A stretch of 64,000 nucleotides of DNA from JABFRG01 sp038210445 (GCA_038210445.1 JBBQWQ010000016.1:1-64000); one strand, 5' to 3'. Shown: positions 29,601 to 38,018, numbered from the stretch's first letter. Notes: generated by a model not told the origin, from the sequence alone. Numbers and translations are program-made.

Positions 29601-29716
29601 CGCCGCACGCTCCTCCGCTGCCGGTGGCCCCGGATCCCATGCCTCACGCGAGCCCGGCGCCTCCGGCGGTCTCCCTCGCCGAGCGGCTCGCGCAGAAGAA
29701 GCGTGACCGTGGCTGA
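26627..29716 (+). CDS. Large membrane VWA protein with two VWA domains
   Basis: 1029 residues from a GTG overlapping the previous TGA. Several N-terminal membrane helices (about 8-25, 38-55, 68-86 and 100-116) precede VWA domain one with MIDAS DRSRS (D133, S135, S137). A GATase-like segment (about 400-455, DLVVLTETRASDLSATQLAAL) follows, then VWA domain two with DYSGS (D481). A membrane helix is at about 886-912, then a Pro-rich tail. Both MIDAS sites look intact. It closes the operon and probably works with MoxR and DUF58. Confidence 0.88.
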   Translation: MRFAWLRYAFALVGVAGLLAAALLVRRRPPTARAPLAYPLVVLGFAPWLYEAALELAGSGEPWVRFRLPLALSVAALASTFVVLRRLPPRVSAFRGRLTVAAVWAATMLTALVLARPELGRARDRVAIVVAVDRSRSMDLTPDLDRRLAAELRLAEQSMHPDDRIAVVDFGADAVVSAPFRRTGEAALAQSASVGRDGTDLENAIRRALSELPTDASPRIVLLSDGVETRGDAMAGASSALASAVPVDTVVFEQRPGSSVRIAQVRGPGRVDEHEPIDLRIVTGSTRPANVELRVKRDGEPYRVERTRIGAGEDIVRLRDVADGPGLHRYDVDITALDPGADVTPEDNTGAAFVQVRGKALALLIDGEPGKGAPVAAALATTGFTVDRRGLSQVPGDVAGFAGYDLVVLTETRASDLSATQLAALASYTQDIGGGLLLMGSDRSFGPGGYGKTPIEDVSPVSFEIKREKRRASLSEVIVIDYSGSMGAMVSGQTKLALANEAASRSASLLGPGDRLGVAHVDTLVKWTVPLSPVTDAADLGRKIRAVDVGGGGIYTHLGLAAAYQVITPEVSNLKHVLLFADGDDAEELTGCRTLVQDARNRGITTSVISLGRGHDSTELEVLSKLGTGRFYLIDDAGRLPAVFAQETILASKASIREEAFRVAAGAPSPFLRGIDPARAPPLGGYVVTAPKPRAEIALTGPDGDPILASWSVGLGRSAAFTSDYEDRWGREWLTWPAAQKLFGQVARDTARKAADPRVRLDAETSAGMLQVHADVVGDDGRAQSFRRLSVHVAGPDGYSKDLPLGVQSVGRYAARVPLSRPGTYVATLRDDTSREVLGTAGASLSLGDELRPTGSDPAALARISHVTSGKTRATLAGLFDDRGDRRLAYSPLGSSLLVAAAALFFVGIAARRFGSPEILTSLGPRLRAYWAWRRSRDAVMATAAASASAPVAMDLLKRRQEKVEAAPPPAPRTVLDARPPAAPRPPEAQTAPHAPPLPVAPDPMPHASPAPPAVSLAERLAQKKRDRG

Positions 29717-29817
29717 GGGGCTCTTCGGAGATTTCCTTCGCAGCGCGGCCTGTCGTCGTCGCCCCTTTCGATACTCGCAACTATGCGAAAATACTCGGCC
29801 TTCAGCTGTTCGGTGAT

Positions 29818-31185
29818 CTAGCGAACGGCGAGCACAACCGCCAGCAGCAAGAGGCCGATGACTGCGCCGATGATGGCAGGGAGCACCCAACCTGCGCGCG
29901 CCGGCGGAAGCCCGGCTGCCGAGGCTTCGGCAAGCTCCGCCCGGCGGGTCGCTTCGAAGGCTGCGTCCATGGCCGAAGCGCCCTGACCGTAGGTGGGCAC
30001 GATGACCGGATTGCTATGCGAAGGCGGCGCGTAGCTCGGCACCGGCGAGAACGGCCCCACCCCGCTCATCATCGGCGTGGCGGTGGGCGGCGGCGCGGCG
30101 AACGGATCGGCGGCGGTCTCCACCACCGCCGCCTGCATCGTGCGCGGGCGCGCCTCGTCGACCATGCGCTTCAGCTCTGGCTGCGGCGTCACCGCCCACT
30201 GACGGTGGTCGCCGGTGAGGCCGTAGGCGCGGCCGACGGCGTCGGCCAGCGCGCCCACCGAGCCGATGCGAATGTTGGGGTTCTTCGCCAGCGCCTCGTC
30301 CATGACGTGGTCGAGGGCCGGCGGAATGGGAATGTCGCCGCCCTTGCCACGCACCGTGGGCGGCTGCGGATCCTTGGTCATGATGCTGAGGAGGATCTGC
30401 GGGCCGTTGTTGCCGTCGAAGGGAACTGCGCCCACCAGGCATTCGTAGGCGATGGCGCCGAGCGCGAACACATCGGCCCGGGCGTCGAGGGTCTCGAGCC
30501 CCTGCGCCTGCTCCGGCGCCATGTAGTACGGCGAACCGATGGTGGTGCCGAGCACGGTGAGCTTCTTCGACTGCTTGTTCTTGTCTTTCACCGAGCCAAA
30601 ATCGAGGATCTTCACCCGATCGCCCTCGCGGGTGCCGCAGAGGAAGATGTTGTCGGGCTTGAGATCGCGGTGCACATACTGCTTGGCATGGGCTTCGTCG
30701 AGACCGAGCGCCACCTGCGAGAGCATGCGCACCAGGCGCTCCGGCGGAAGGCGCTTCTCACGCTTGAGCACCACGCGCAGCTCTTCGCCGTCGAGGAACT
30801 CCATCACCAGGAGCCACAGGCCGTGCCCGGCGTCGCGCTGGAAGTCGAGCACCTTCACGATGTGCTCGTGGGGCAGCGCGCTGGAGATCTGGTACTCGCG
30901 CTTGAAGCGCTCGAGCGCGACCTCGTCTTGGGCCACGTCGGAGTGGAGCACCTTGATGGCGATGCGGGTGTTCGTCTGCTTGTCGATGCCTTCGTACACG
31001 CGCCCCATGCCGCCGTCGGCCACCACGCGGCGCATCTCGTAGCGCTCGGACAGCTTCAGCCCGAGCCGCGGATCATCGGGCGATGCCACCGGGACGAGGC
31101 TGGCCTGTATGAGCGCCGTGCCGTCTGCGGGGCAAAAGCCAGCATCGTCGGGGTACCCTCGGCGGCATCGGGGACAGCTCTTCAT
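29818..31185 (-). CDS. Membrane-anchored Ser/Thr protein kinase with N-terminal zinc ribbon
   Basis: 455 residues. An N-terminal zinc ribbon (CPRCRRGYPDDAGFCPADG) is typical of myxobacterial kinases. The kinase domain begins near residue 48 with VVADGGMGRVYEG (glycine loop) and IAIKVL. It has HRDLKPDNIF, DFGSV and YMAPEQ, so it looks catalytically competent. A Pro/Ala-rich linker (about 350-430) leads to a single C-terminal membrane helix (LPAIIGAVIGLLLLAVVL). It converges on the VWA gene across 100 bases that hold no further gene. Confidence 0.95.
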   Translation of the reverse strand: MKSCPRCRRGYPDDAGFCPADGTALIQASLVPVASPDDPRLGLKLSERYEMRRVVADGGMGRVYEGIDKQTNTRIAIKVLHSDVAQDEVALERFKREYQISSALPHEHIVKVLDFQRDAGHGLWLLVMEFLDGEELRVVLKREKRLPPERLVRMLSQVALGLDEAHAKQYVHRDLKPDNIFLCGTREGDRVKILDFGSVKDKNKQSKKLTVLGTTIGSPYYMAPEQAQGLETLDARADVFALGAIAYECLVGAVPFDGNNGPQILLSIMTKDPQPPTVRGKGGDIPIPPALDHVMDEALAKNPNIRIGSVGALADAVGRAYGLTGDHRQWAVTPQPELKRMVDEARPRTMQAAVVETAADPFAAPPPTATPMMSGVGPFSPVPSYAPPSHSNPVIVPTYGQGASAMDAAFEATRRAELAEASAAGLPPARAGWVLPAIIGAVIGLLLLAVVLAVR

Positions 31186-31284
31186 GCGTCTCCGTCATGA
31201 TGCCGAACAAACCCCAGTGGATACACCAAAAACGCCACCCACCCGGGCGTTTCGGTGCAGCATGCGGGGGCGGCCCGGAAGACC

Positions 31285-32010
31285 TCAGGACGCGGCAGTC
31301 GGAGGCTCCGGCGGAGCGAAGTAGATGAGCCGGTTGCAGGACGGACACTGCTCGATGATCGGCTCGCGCCGGATGCGGTGGTAGAGCTGCGGGGCAAGCG
31401 CCATGTGACAGGCCTTGCACGTGCCGTCGCTGGTGCTCGTCACACCTGAGCCCCGCTTGACGCGAATGCTCTCGTACTTGCGGAAGAGCGTCTGGTTCAT
31501 GCTCTTCGCGATGACGCCGCGCTCGTCGATCTGGCGCTGCCGATCGCTCTCGAGCTCAGCGAGCTTGGCGTTGGCCGGCCCGTGCAGCGTGTCGAGCTCA
31601 CCTTTGACCTGGCCCAGGGCGCCGGTCTCGGTGTCGACGGTGTCGGTGATCTGCTGGCCTTCTGCGTTGAGCTTCTCGAGCTCGTTCTCGCGATCGCGAA
31701 TGAGCTTGCGGAGCTCCTCCATCTCTCGCTGAACCGCGTTGGTCTCACGCTCGGTCCGCGAGCGGTTCATCTTGTCGCGCGAGTGCTCGAGCTGCTGGGT
31801 CATGGATCGCACGTCGGCGTGCGCTTCCTTTTGCCGCTTCTCGAGGTCCCCGAGCTGGGTCTTCTGCCCGACGATCTTCACCTCGTGGCCGCGTATCGTC
31901 TGCTCGAGGGCCCCCACCGTCGTCCGCGCCTTCGCGATTTCTTCTTCCGTGGATTTCAGCGCGGCATCGATGATGGCCAGCTGTGCGAGTGCATTGATAT
32001 CCGTGCTCAA
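31285..32010 (-). CDS. CT398-like coiled-coil zinc-ribbon protein
   Basis: 241 residues. A long coiled coil (about 15-175) leads to a C4-type zinc ribbon near the C-terminus (TCKACHMALAP and QCPSCNRLIYF). This is the layout of the CT398/zf-RING_7 family, small proteins linked to type III/flagellar and other assemblies, with no fixed role. The TTG start is supported by AGGAGG six bases upstream. The tRNA gene lies 35 bases upstream on the same strand. Confidence 0.85.
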   Translation of the reverse strand: MSTDINALAQLAIIDAALKSTEEEIAKARTTVGALEQTIRGHEVKIVGQKTQLGDLEKRQKEAHADVRSMTQQLEHSRDKMNRSRTERETNAVQREMEELRKLIRDRENELEKLNAEGQQITDTVDTETGALGQVKGELDTLHGPANAKLAELESDRQRQIDERGVIAKSMNQTLFRKYESIRVKRGSGVTSTSDGTCKACHMALAPQLYHRIRREPIIEQCPSCNRLIYFAPPEPPTAAS

Positions 32011-32045
32011 CGACGTCCTCCTGCGCGAATCCCAGCTTGGAACGG

Positions 32046-32119
32046 TAGGCCCACCTGGGTTCGAACCAGGAACAGCCCGGTTATGAGCCGGGGGCTCTGA
32101 CCGATTGAGCTATGGGCCC
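32046..32119 (-). tRNA. tRNA with CAU anticodon (Ile2 or elongator Met)
   Basis: A full cloverleaf can be drawn. The acceptor stem is GGGCCCA with TGGGCCT, the D-arm GCTC...GAGC, the anticodon stem CCCGG/CCGGG around loop CTCATAA (anticodon CAU), and the T-arm CCTGG/CCAGG with TTCGAAC. The discriminator is A, and the genome then reads CCG, so CCA is not encoded. The anticodon stem lacks the three G-C pairs of an initiator. The GGGCCCA acceptor suggests the lysidine-modified tRNA-Ile2, but elongator Met cannot be excluded by eye. Confidence 0.9.
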
Positions 32120-32256
32120 AAGCTCTTGTGATCACGAAGAGCACCGTAGTCCAAGCCGAGGTGGGAATAAAGCGTCCGTCCGCCTTTTTCCAAACGCGCG
32201 TTGCGCGCATCGGCGATTGACAGCGAGGCCGCGCGCCGCAAACGCGGGAGATCGCC

Positions 32257-33498
32257 TCAGCGGGGCGCGCGGCAGCGGAGGAAAAACACGTCTGCGGCGG
32301 GCGCAGCCCGACCGCGGTCTTGCGCCGCGGCGCGCGCCGCCACGGCGTCGGGCGCTCGAAGGGCCACCCACACGCCATTGGCTGCGCTCGGAAGAACCCC
32401 CAGCACGCGCGCGTCGTCGAGGAGCGGCTCGAGCTCCTCGTGTCCATCGCGCACCACGCGGCTCTTTCCCTCGGTGTCGACGAAGGCGACCGCGACCGCG
32501 ACCGCGGCGGTAGCCGGCGCAACGTCGAAGGCCTGCCGCGAGCTTCCTGCCGCCACCTGCGCCGGCTTGGCGCCGTCGGCGGCGATGCGGAAGATGCGCG
32601 TCCCCTCGCCTTCCTGCGGCTCGAAGTCGTCGCGAAAGAACAGGGTCCCGTCCGGCAACAGCGAGAGCGACGCGGCATGGCCTCTCTTGTCGGTCATGGT
32701 TCGCGGCGGCGCCAGAGGCACCCCGTGTGGGTCGAGCCGCACCGATTCGATCCAGCGAACCGAGCGAGCCTCGCCCGGCCCCTCGTTGGGGTCGGCCGCG
32801 TCCGGCAGCTCATCCGGCGCGCCGGCGGTCCAGAAGAGCAGATATCCGTCGGCGGTTCGCTCGAGCTCGACGTCGTCGGGCAGCGCAGTCGCGATCGACG
32901 CTGTCACCTTTCCGGTGGCCATGTCGACAAGCCGCACGAACGAAGCGTCGGGCTTCTCGTCGGTGTAGGCGAAGAGCGCGCCCTCGCCTCGGGCGGCCGC
33001 GTCGAACGAGAGCGACCCCACCGGCCACGGTACTGTGAACGCGGTCTCCCAGGCGGCGCCCTTTCTGCGCGAAAGGCGCACCGCGCGATCCTTGCTCTCG
33101 TGCAGCACATGGGCGGCGAGGACCATGGCGCCGTCGACCACCACCCGCGGCGGAGGATCGTCTCCGAAGGCAGTGCCTAGCGGAAGCTCCCGCGGCGCCG
33201 AGGTCTCGCTGTCGAAGGCCAAGATCGCGGCAGCGCGATCTGCGCCCTTCGCGAAGGTAATGGGCACGAAGAGCTCGGGGCCCGATGCGCGCGCGTCGCC
33301 GACCTCCATGCCGGCGGCGAGCTTGAAGCTGCCGGGAAGGCGCTCGCAGGGCCCGGCCTCGAGGGCCTCGCTCGCGGAAGGGGGAGCGGCGGCGCCGGCG
33401 TCCACCGCGCGTGGCTCGCTCCGATTGTGCACCACGTACACCACGGCGACGATGAGGGCGAGCACCAGCCCCAACACCACGGGAATACGTGCGTTCAC
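32257..33498 (-). CDS. Membrane-anchored beta-rich protein of unknown function
   Basis: 413 residues from a GTG that overlaps the upstream gene's TGA (GTGA). One membrane helix at 6-24 (VVLGLVLALIVAVVYVV) anchors an otherwise soluble protein. The rest is repeats of about 45 residues of beta strands with Asp/Gly turns (TDEKPDASFVRLVD, LSLLPDGTLFFRDD), resembling a beta-propeller. No enzyme motif is visible. A functional link to methionine metabolism is not obvious. Confidence 0.65.
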   Translation of the reverse strand: MNARIPVVLGLVLALIVAVVYVVHNRSEPRAVDAGAAAPPSASEALEAGPCERLPGSFKLAAGMEVGDARASGPELFVPITFAKGADRAAAILAFDSETSAPRELPLGTAFGDDPPPRVVVDGAMVLAAHVLHESKDRAVRLSRRKGAAWETAFTVPWPVGSLSFDAAARGEGALFAYTDEKPDASFVRLVDMATGKVTASIATALPDDVELERTADGYLLFWTAGAPDELPDAADPNEGPGEARSVRWIESVRLDPHGVPLAPPRTMTDKRGHAASLSLLPDGTLFFRDDFEPQEGEGTRIFRIAADGAKPAQVAAGSSRQAFDVAPATAAVAVAVAFVDTEGKSRVVRDGHEELEPLLDDARVLGVLPSAANGVWVALRAPDAVAARAAAQDRGRAAPAADVFFLRCRAPR

Positions 33499-35366
33499 GG
33501 GTCGAGAAAGCCGTCGACCACCTCGAGCGCCAGCTCATAGCGCTCCAGCGGCGGCATGATGTAGGCCCCGGCCACGCGGCTGCGCACCGCCGCCAGCATT
33601 TCTCGGGCGATGGCTACGCCTTCCTTGCGGGCCTGCACCCCGGTGCCCGCTTTGCGCATGCGATCGCGAATGTGCTCCGGGACCTGCATGCCCGGCACCT
33701 CGTTGTGAAGGAATTCGGCGTTGCGGTAGCTCGCCAGCGGCAAGAGGCCGACCAGCACCGGGAGGCCGAGCGGCTCGATGTCGTCGAGGAAACGCGTGAG
33801 CACGGCCGGGTCGTAGACCGGTTGGGTCATCACCAGCTCGGCGCCGGCTTCCTTCTTCTGGATGAGACGCGACAGCTCGCGCGGGTAGTTGAGCGCCGCC
33901 GGCTCGGCGCCGGTGGCGAGGAGGAAGCTCGTGACGTCGCCCAGCGGCTTGCCGCCCGGATCGATGCCGTGGTTGAGGCGCTTGGCCAGCTTGAGGATGC
34001 CGATGGAGTCGAGGTCGTAGACCGCGGTGGCGTCGGGAAAGTCGCCCATCTTCGGCGGATCGCCGGTGATGATGACCAGATTGCGAATGCCCTGATCGTG
34101 GGCGCCGAGGAGATGCGCCAACGTGGCGAGCAGGTTTCGATCGCGGCCACACACGTGCAGAATGGTGTCGACCCCCACCTCGTTCTGCATGCGCGTCGCC
34201 ATCGAGAGGTTCGACATGCGCGCCTGGGCGCGGGCGCCGTCGGCGATGTTGACGACGTCGATGCCCCCGGCCTTGAGCATGCGCGCGGCGTCGAGGGCCT
34301 TCTGCGGGTTGAGCCCTACCGGCGGGTTCACCTCCACCGAAACCACGAAGCGCTTGGCGGCGATCTTCTTGGTGATGCTGCTGCGCTCGGCCCAGGGAAC
34401 CGGCTGGCTCGCCGCGGTCGGCAGGGTCGAAGGGGTGAAGCGGTTGGTGTCGGGCTCGCCGGCCTCCATGGGCTCGGCGTCGTCTTTGCCCACCATGCGC
34501 GCAGCGGCGGCGATGCGTTTCACGTGGTCTGGGGTGGTGCCGCAGCAGCCGCCCACTACCTTGACCCCGAGCTTGTACATGCGGCGCGCGTACACGCCGA
34601 AGTACTCGGGCGTGGACACGTACACCATGCGTTCGTCGACCCTCCGCGGGAGGCCCGCGTTGGGCAGCGCCCAGACAGGTAGGCCCGCCGCCAGCATCTC
34701 CTCGGCGGCAGCAAGAACGTTCATGGGCCCATCGGAGCAGTTGATGCCCGCGCCCTGGGCGCCCCACTCGCGCAGGAGCCTCGCCATTTCCCCGGCGGTG
34801 GTGCCGTCCGACATGCGATTGTTCTCGTCGACCGACGCCGAGCCGATCACGGGAATCTTTCCCTGCGCCGCCGCCAGCGCGGCTTCCACCGCGACCCGCA
34901 GCTCGCTCGTCTGCCGGAACGTCTCCACCACCAGCGCGTCGACGCCGGCCTCGCAGAGCGCAATCGCCTGCTCATAGAGCGCGCCCTTGACCTTGGCCAC
35001 GTCGTCGGGGCTGGCGTCGCCGAGAAAGTAGCCGCTGGGGCCGATGCACCCGACCACGTACGCGCGGCCGTCGGCGGCCTTGCGCGCGAGCGCCACCGCA
35101 GCGGTGTTGATCTCCTTCACCCGCCCCTGAAGGCCGTGCTTCTCCAGGCGCATTGCGTTGGCGCCAAAGGTGTTGGTCTCGAGGACCGTGGCGCCCGCGC
35201 GCACGTAGTCTTCGTGGACCTTGGTGACGAGCTCCGGGCGCGAGACGTTCAACTCTTCGAAGCACACACTGTAGAGGACGCCGCGCTCGTAGAGCTGCGT
35301 GCCCATCGCGCCGTCGGCCACCAGGGCGCCGCGGGCGAGGGCTTCGAGGAAAGAAGGCTTCAGCAT
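33495..35366 (-). CDS. Bifunctional homocysteine S-methyltransferase / methylenetetrahydrofolate reductase
   Basis: 623 residues. The N-terminal half (1-300) is a homocysteine methyltransferase domain: DGAMGTQLYERG, ETNTFGAN, GINCSDGP and GGCCGTTPDH, giving the three zinc Cys. The C-terminal half (about 330-620) is a MetF-type FAD-binding barrel (FVVSVEVNPP, NLVIITGDPPK, MTQPVYD). The fusion resembles Bacillus YitJ. It could both make 5-methyl-THF and pass methyl groups to homocysteine. The start is ATG 35366; the longer open frame upstream looks non-conserved. Confidence 0.92.
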   Translation of the reverse strand: MLKPSFLEALARGALVADGAMGTQLYERGVLYSVCFEELNVSRPELVTKVHEDYVRAGATVLETNTFGANAMRLEKHGLQGRVKEINTAAVALARKAADGRAYVVGCIGPSGYFLGDASPDDVAKVKGALYEQAIALCEAGVDALVVETFRQTSELRVAVEAALAAAQGKIPVIGSASVDENNRMSDGTTAGEMARLLREWGAQGAGINCSDGPMNVLAAAEEMLAAGLPVWALPNAGLPRRVDERMVYVSTPEYFGVYARRMYKLGVKVVGGCCGTTPDHVKRIAAAARMVGKDDAEPMEAGEPDTNRFTPSTLPTAASQPVPWAERSSITKKIAAKRFVVSVEVNPPVGLNPQKALDAARMLKAGGIDVVNIADGARAQARMSNLSMATRMQNEVGVDTILHVCGRDRNLLATLAHLLGAHDQGIRNLVIITGDPPKMGDFPDATAVYDLDSIGILKLAKRLNHGIDPGGKPLGDVTSFLLATGAEPAALNYPRELSRLIQKKEAGAELVMTQPVYDPAVLTRFLDDIEPLGLPVLVGLLPLASYRNAEFLHNEVPGMQVPEHIRDRMRKAGTGVQARKEGVAIAREMLAAVRSRVAGAYIMPPLERYELALEVVDGFLDP

Positions 35367-35602
35367 AGCCGGCGCACCATAGCACCGGCCCCCCACGGAT
35401 ATGCCGTGTTCGAAGCCCCTTTTGGAATTTTGACACCTAATGCCATAATGATCTTCGCAAGCGCTGGGCCTGCAGAGGGGCGGCGAGCTTTCTCGCGCCT
35501 TCGAAGCAAGAGGAGGAGGCATACTGCGGACATGTCGACGACGAAAAAGGAAAAGGCGGAGCGCAGCGCGCGCGGCGCCGACCTCCGGGACCGGCACTAG
35601 CG
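35367..35602. other. Divergent intergenic region, AT-richer patch
   Basis: About 236 bases separate the methyltransferase/MTHFR fusion from the flavoprotein gene. The segment 35421-35452 is unusually AT-rich for this genome and contains TTGACA on the plus strand (35430-35435), but no -10 at standard spacing. A folate or SAM riboswitch was looked for by eye and not seen. Confidence 0.35.
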
Positions 35603-37189
35603 ATGTCCAACGCGCGCCCGCTCCCTCCTTCGCTCTCGCACCTTCGAACCAGCACCGCCGAGCCTGATCGCGTGGCCTACGCGCGTGATCTGTGGCCGCG
35701 GCATCACCTGTCGGTGCGGGCCGGTCGGGTGGCGAATCATCGACCTGCTCGCATCGTGTGGCCGGCGAGCACGGCAGAGGTGGTGGAGATCGTTCGCTAC
35801 GCGCGCGACACCGGAACGCCGCTCGTGCCCTTCGGCGCCGGGAGCGGCGTGTGCGCAGGCGTGCTCCCGACCCACGACGCCATCGTGCTCGACCTCAAGC
35901 GCCTGGATCGCATTCGCCACATTGAGACCGGCGGCCCGTGGGTCGACGTCGAGGCCGGTCATATGGGCGTGCCCTTCGAAGAAAAGCTGGAGCGCGAGGG
36001 CTTCACGCTGGGGCATTTCCCCTCTTCGATCCTCTGCTCCACCGTGGGCGGCTGGATCGCCGCGCGGAGCGCCGGGCAGTGCTCGGGTCGCTACGGCAAG
36101 ATCGAAGACATGGTGCTGAGCCTCGAGTGCGTCACCGGCGAGGGCGAGGTCTTGGAGGCGAGCGCCCGCACCAGCGGCCCCAGCCTGGTGCCGTTTCTGG
36201 TGGGGTCCGAGGGTACCTTGGCGGTCATCACCGCGGCGAAGCTCCGGCTGCAGCCGAAGCCCCGGGTACGCGCCTTCGCGGCCTACCATTTCGCGTCGAC
36301 CGAGAAGGGCTGGGACGCCATGCGCCGCCTGTTCCAGGCGGGGCTGCGGCCGGCGGTGGCGCGGCTCTACGATCCCTTCGATGCGATGCTGGCGCGGCAA
36401 GGGTCGGTGAAGCGCGCCAAGAGCAAGGGCGAGGTGGCGCCGGGCCTGGGCGGCGGCGTGCTGCGAACGCTCCTGAAATCGCCGGGCGTCTTCAACGGCC
36501 TCATCGACGGCCTTGGCACGCACCTGCTGGGGCCGGCGCAGCTGGTGCTGGTCTTCGAGGGCGACCAGCTCGAGGCCGCGACCGATGCGGCGGAGGCCCG
36601 GCGCATGCTGGAAGCCGAGGGCGCAGAATACGCGGGCGAGGGCCCGGCGCAGAAGTGGTTCTTGCACCGCTACTCGGTGAGTTATCGCCAGGCGCCGGTG
36701 TTCGCCGCTGGGCTCTTCTCCGACACCATCGAGGTGGCCACCACCTGGGAAAAGCTCGGCGATCTCTATAACGGCGTCCGCGCGGCGCTGGGGCAGCACG
36801 TGTTCGTCATGGCGCACCTCAGCCACGCGTATCCCGACGGCTGCTGCATCTACTTCTCGTTCGCCGGCTCGGCGCAGCGCGGCCGCGGCGCAGCAGAAGA
36901 CGCCGGATGGGACGCCGCCTGCGAGGCAACCTACGACGCAGCCTGGCGCGCCGCCCTGCGCGCCGCCGACGCCGCCGGCGGGACCATCGCGCATCATCAT
37001 GGAGTCGGGCGCTCCAAGGCCCCGCGCCTGCGCGAAGAGATCGCCGGAGGGGTGGAGGCATTCGCTGCGCTCAAGCGCGCCTTCGATCCCGCCGGCATCT
37101 TGAACCCGGGCGCGCTGGTTCCGGAGCCGAAGCCCGATCCCTACGCTATCTCGCTGGCCTCGGCCCCTGCCCCCGGCGGTGCTTCGTGA
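35603..37189 (+). CDS. FAD-linked oxidase, alkyl-dihydroxyacetonephosphate synthase-like
   Basis: 528 residues. The FAD-binding PCMH domain shows PFGAGSGVCAGV at about 75-86, then FPSSILCSTVGGWIA and GRYGKIEDMV, which match the alkyl-DHAP synthase (AGPS) pattern. The C-terminal HHHGVGRSKAPRL is the conserved His-rich end of that family. AGPS makes the ether bond of ether lipids from acyl-DHAP and a fatty alcohol. Ether lipids are known in myxobacteria. A D-lactate or glycolate oxidase role is the alternative. The next gene overlaps its stop (GTGA). Confidence 0.8.
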   Translation: MSNARPLPPSLSHLRTSTAEPDRVAYARDLWPRHHLSVRAGRVANHRPARIVWPASTAEVVEIVRYARDTGTPLVPFGAGSGVCAGVLPTHDAIVLDLKRLDRIRHIETGGPWVDVEAGHMGVPFEEKLEREGFTLGHFPSSILCSTVGGWIAARSAGQCSGRYGKIEDMVLSLECVTGEGEVLEASARTSGPSLVPFLVGSEGTLAVITAAKLRLQPKPRVRAFAAYHFASTEKGWDAMRRLFQAGLRPAVARLYDPFDAMLARQGSVKRAKSKGEVAPGLGGGVLRTLLKSPGVFNGLIDGLGTHLLGPAQLVLVFEGDQLEAATDAAEARRMLEAEGAEYAGEGPAQKWFLHRYSVSYRQAPVFAAGLFSDTIEVATTWEKLGDLYNGVRAALGQHVFVMAHLSHAYPDGCCIYFSFAGSAQRGRGAAEDAGWDAACEATYDAAWRAALRAADAAGGTIAHHHGVGRSKAPRLREEIAGGVEAFAALKRAFDPAGILNPGALVPEPKPDPYAISLASAPAPGGAS

Positions 37190-37641
37190 GGCTCGATCGC
37201 CTGAGCATGCTCTGCGAGGTCTCCGCCGATACGCCGCTCGCCGAGCTCGAGGCGTTTCTCGGCACCCAAGGCTGCTCTCTGGGCGTGGGCGCCATCGAAG
37301 CGACCGTGGGTCAGTGGATCGCCGAAGGGGCGCCCGGCGCCCGCGATCCCTTCGCCGACCCCGCCGATCATCTGCTCGCCGGCCTGCGCGGCGTGCTCCA
37401 CGGTGGCCGCACCGTCGAGATTCGCCCCTGCCCCCGCCGCGCCGCCGGGCCCGATTTCGCCGGGCTCTTCTTCGGACAGTGGAAGCGCTTCGGAGACCTT
37501 ACCTCGGTGTGGCTGCGCATCGCGGCGTTGGACGCGCCGGCGACAAGGCGCCCGATGCCGCTCGCGTGGGAGCGCAATGCAAAGCTCAACGCCGGCGAAC
37601 AGAAGCTCCTCGGCGCCATCGAACGAGAGCTGCGAAAGTAA
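37186..37641 (+). CDS. Small flavoprotein-like companion (truncated FAD-binding domain)
   Basis: 151 residues from a GTG overlapping the oxidase stop. The sequence reads like a shortened FAD_binding_4 domain: LCEVSADTPLAELEAFLGTQG, then VGQWIAEG, RGVLHGGRTVEIRP and a Gly/Phe-rich end (FAGLFFGQWKRFGDL). The catalytic half is absent. It may be an accessory subunit like GlcE of glycolate oxidase, or a relic of a duplicated domain. The coupling to the AGPS-like gene suggests a shared job. Confidence 0.65.
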   Translation: MRLDRLSMLCEVSADTPLAELEAFLGTQGCSLGVGAIEATVGQWIAEGAPGARDPFADPADHLLAGLRGVLHGGRTVEIRPCPRRAAGPDFAGLFFGQWKRFGDLTSVWLRIAALDAPATRRPMPLAWERNAKLNAGEQKLLGAIERELRK

Positions 37642-37679
37642 CTGCCGTTTTGGCCCCGTGAACCAAGGAGCGAGCCGCG

Positions 37680-38018
37680 ATGTGTCTGTTCTGCAAGATC
37701 GTGAACCGTGAGATCAAGGCCGACATTGTCCGCGAGAACGAGCACGCGCTGGCGTTCCGCGACATTCACCCGGCGGCGCCGACCCACCTTCTGGTGATCC
37801 CCAAGCGGCACATTGCGGCCATTCACGACGCCGCCCCCGAAGACGTCGCGCTCCTGGGCCAGCTGCTGCTCCTGGCACGCGACGTGGCCGAAGAGGCCGG
37901 GCTCGCCGACAGCGGCTACCGCCTGGTGGTGAACAACGGTCGCGACGCCGGCCAGAGCGTCTTCCACATCCACGTCCACGTGCTCGGCGGCCGCGCCCTG
38001 GCCTGGCCTCCGGGCTGA
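37680..38018 (+). CDS. HIT-family nucleotide-binding protein
   Basis: 112 residues. The N-terminal CLFCKIVNREI, then PTHLLVIPKRHI, and the triad motif HIHVHVLGGR near residue 100 are diagnostic of HIT hydrolases of the HINT branch. They split nucleoside phosphoramidates and similar compounds. AAGGAG is about ten bases before the ATG. It stands 38 bases after the small flavoprotein gene and could be the operon's last member. Confidence 0.93.
   Translation: MCLFCKIVNREIKADIVRENEHALAFRDIHPAAPTHLLVIPKRHIAAIHDAAPEDVALLGQLLLLARDVAEEAGLADSGYRLVVNNGRDAGQSVFHIHVHVLGGRALAWPPG

Noticed and set aside
32046..32119. Initiator tRNA-Met
   Set aside because: The anticodon stem lacks the three consecutive G-C pairs and the acceptor has no 1-72 mismatch expected for an initiator.
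35367..35602. SAM or B12 riboswitch before the methyltransferase/MTHFR gene
   Set aside because: No conserved core sequences or paired helices could be found by eye in the 236-base region.
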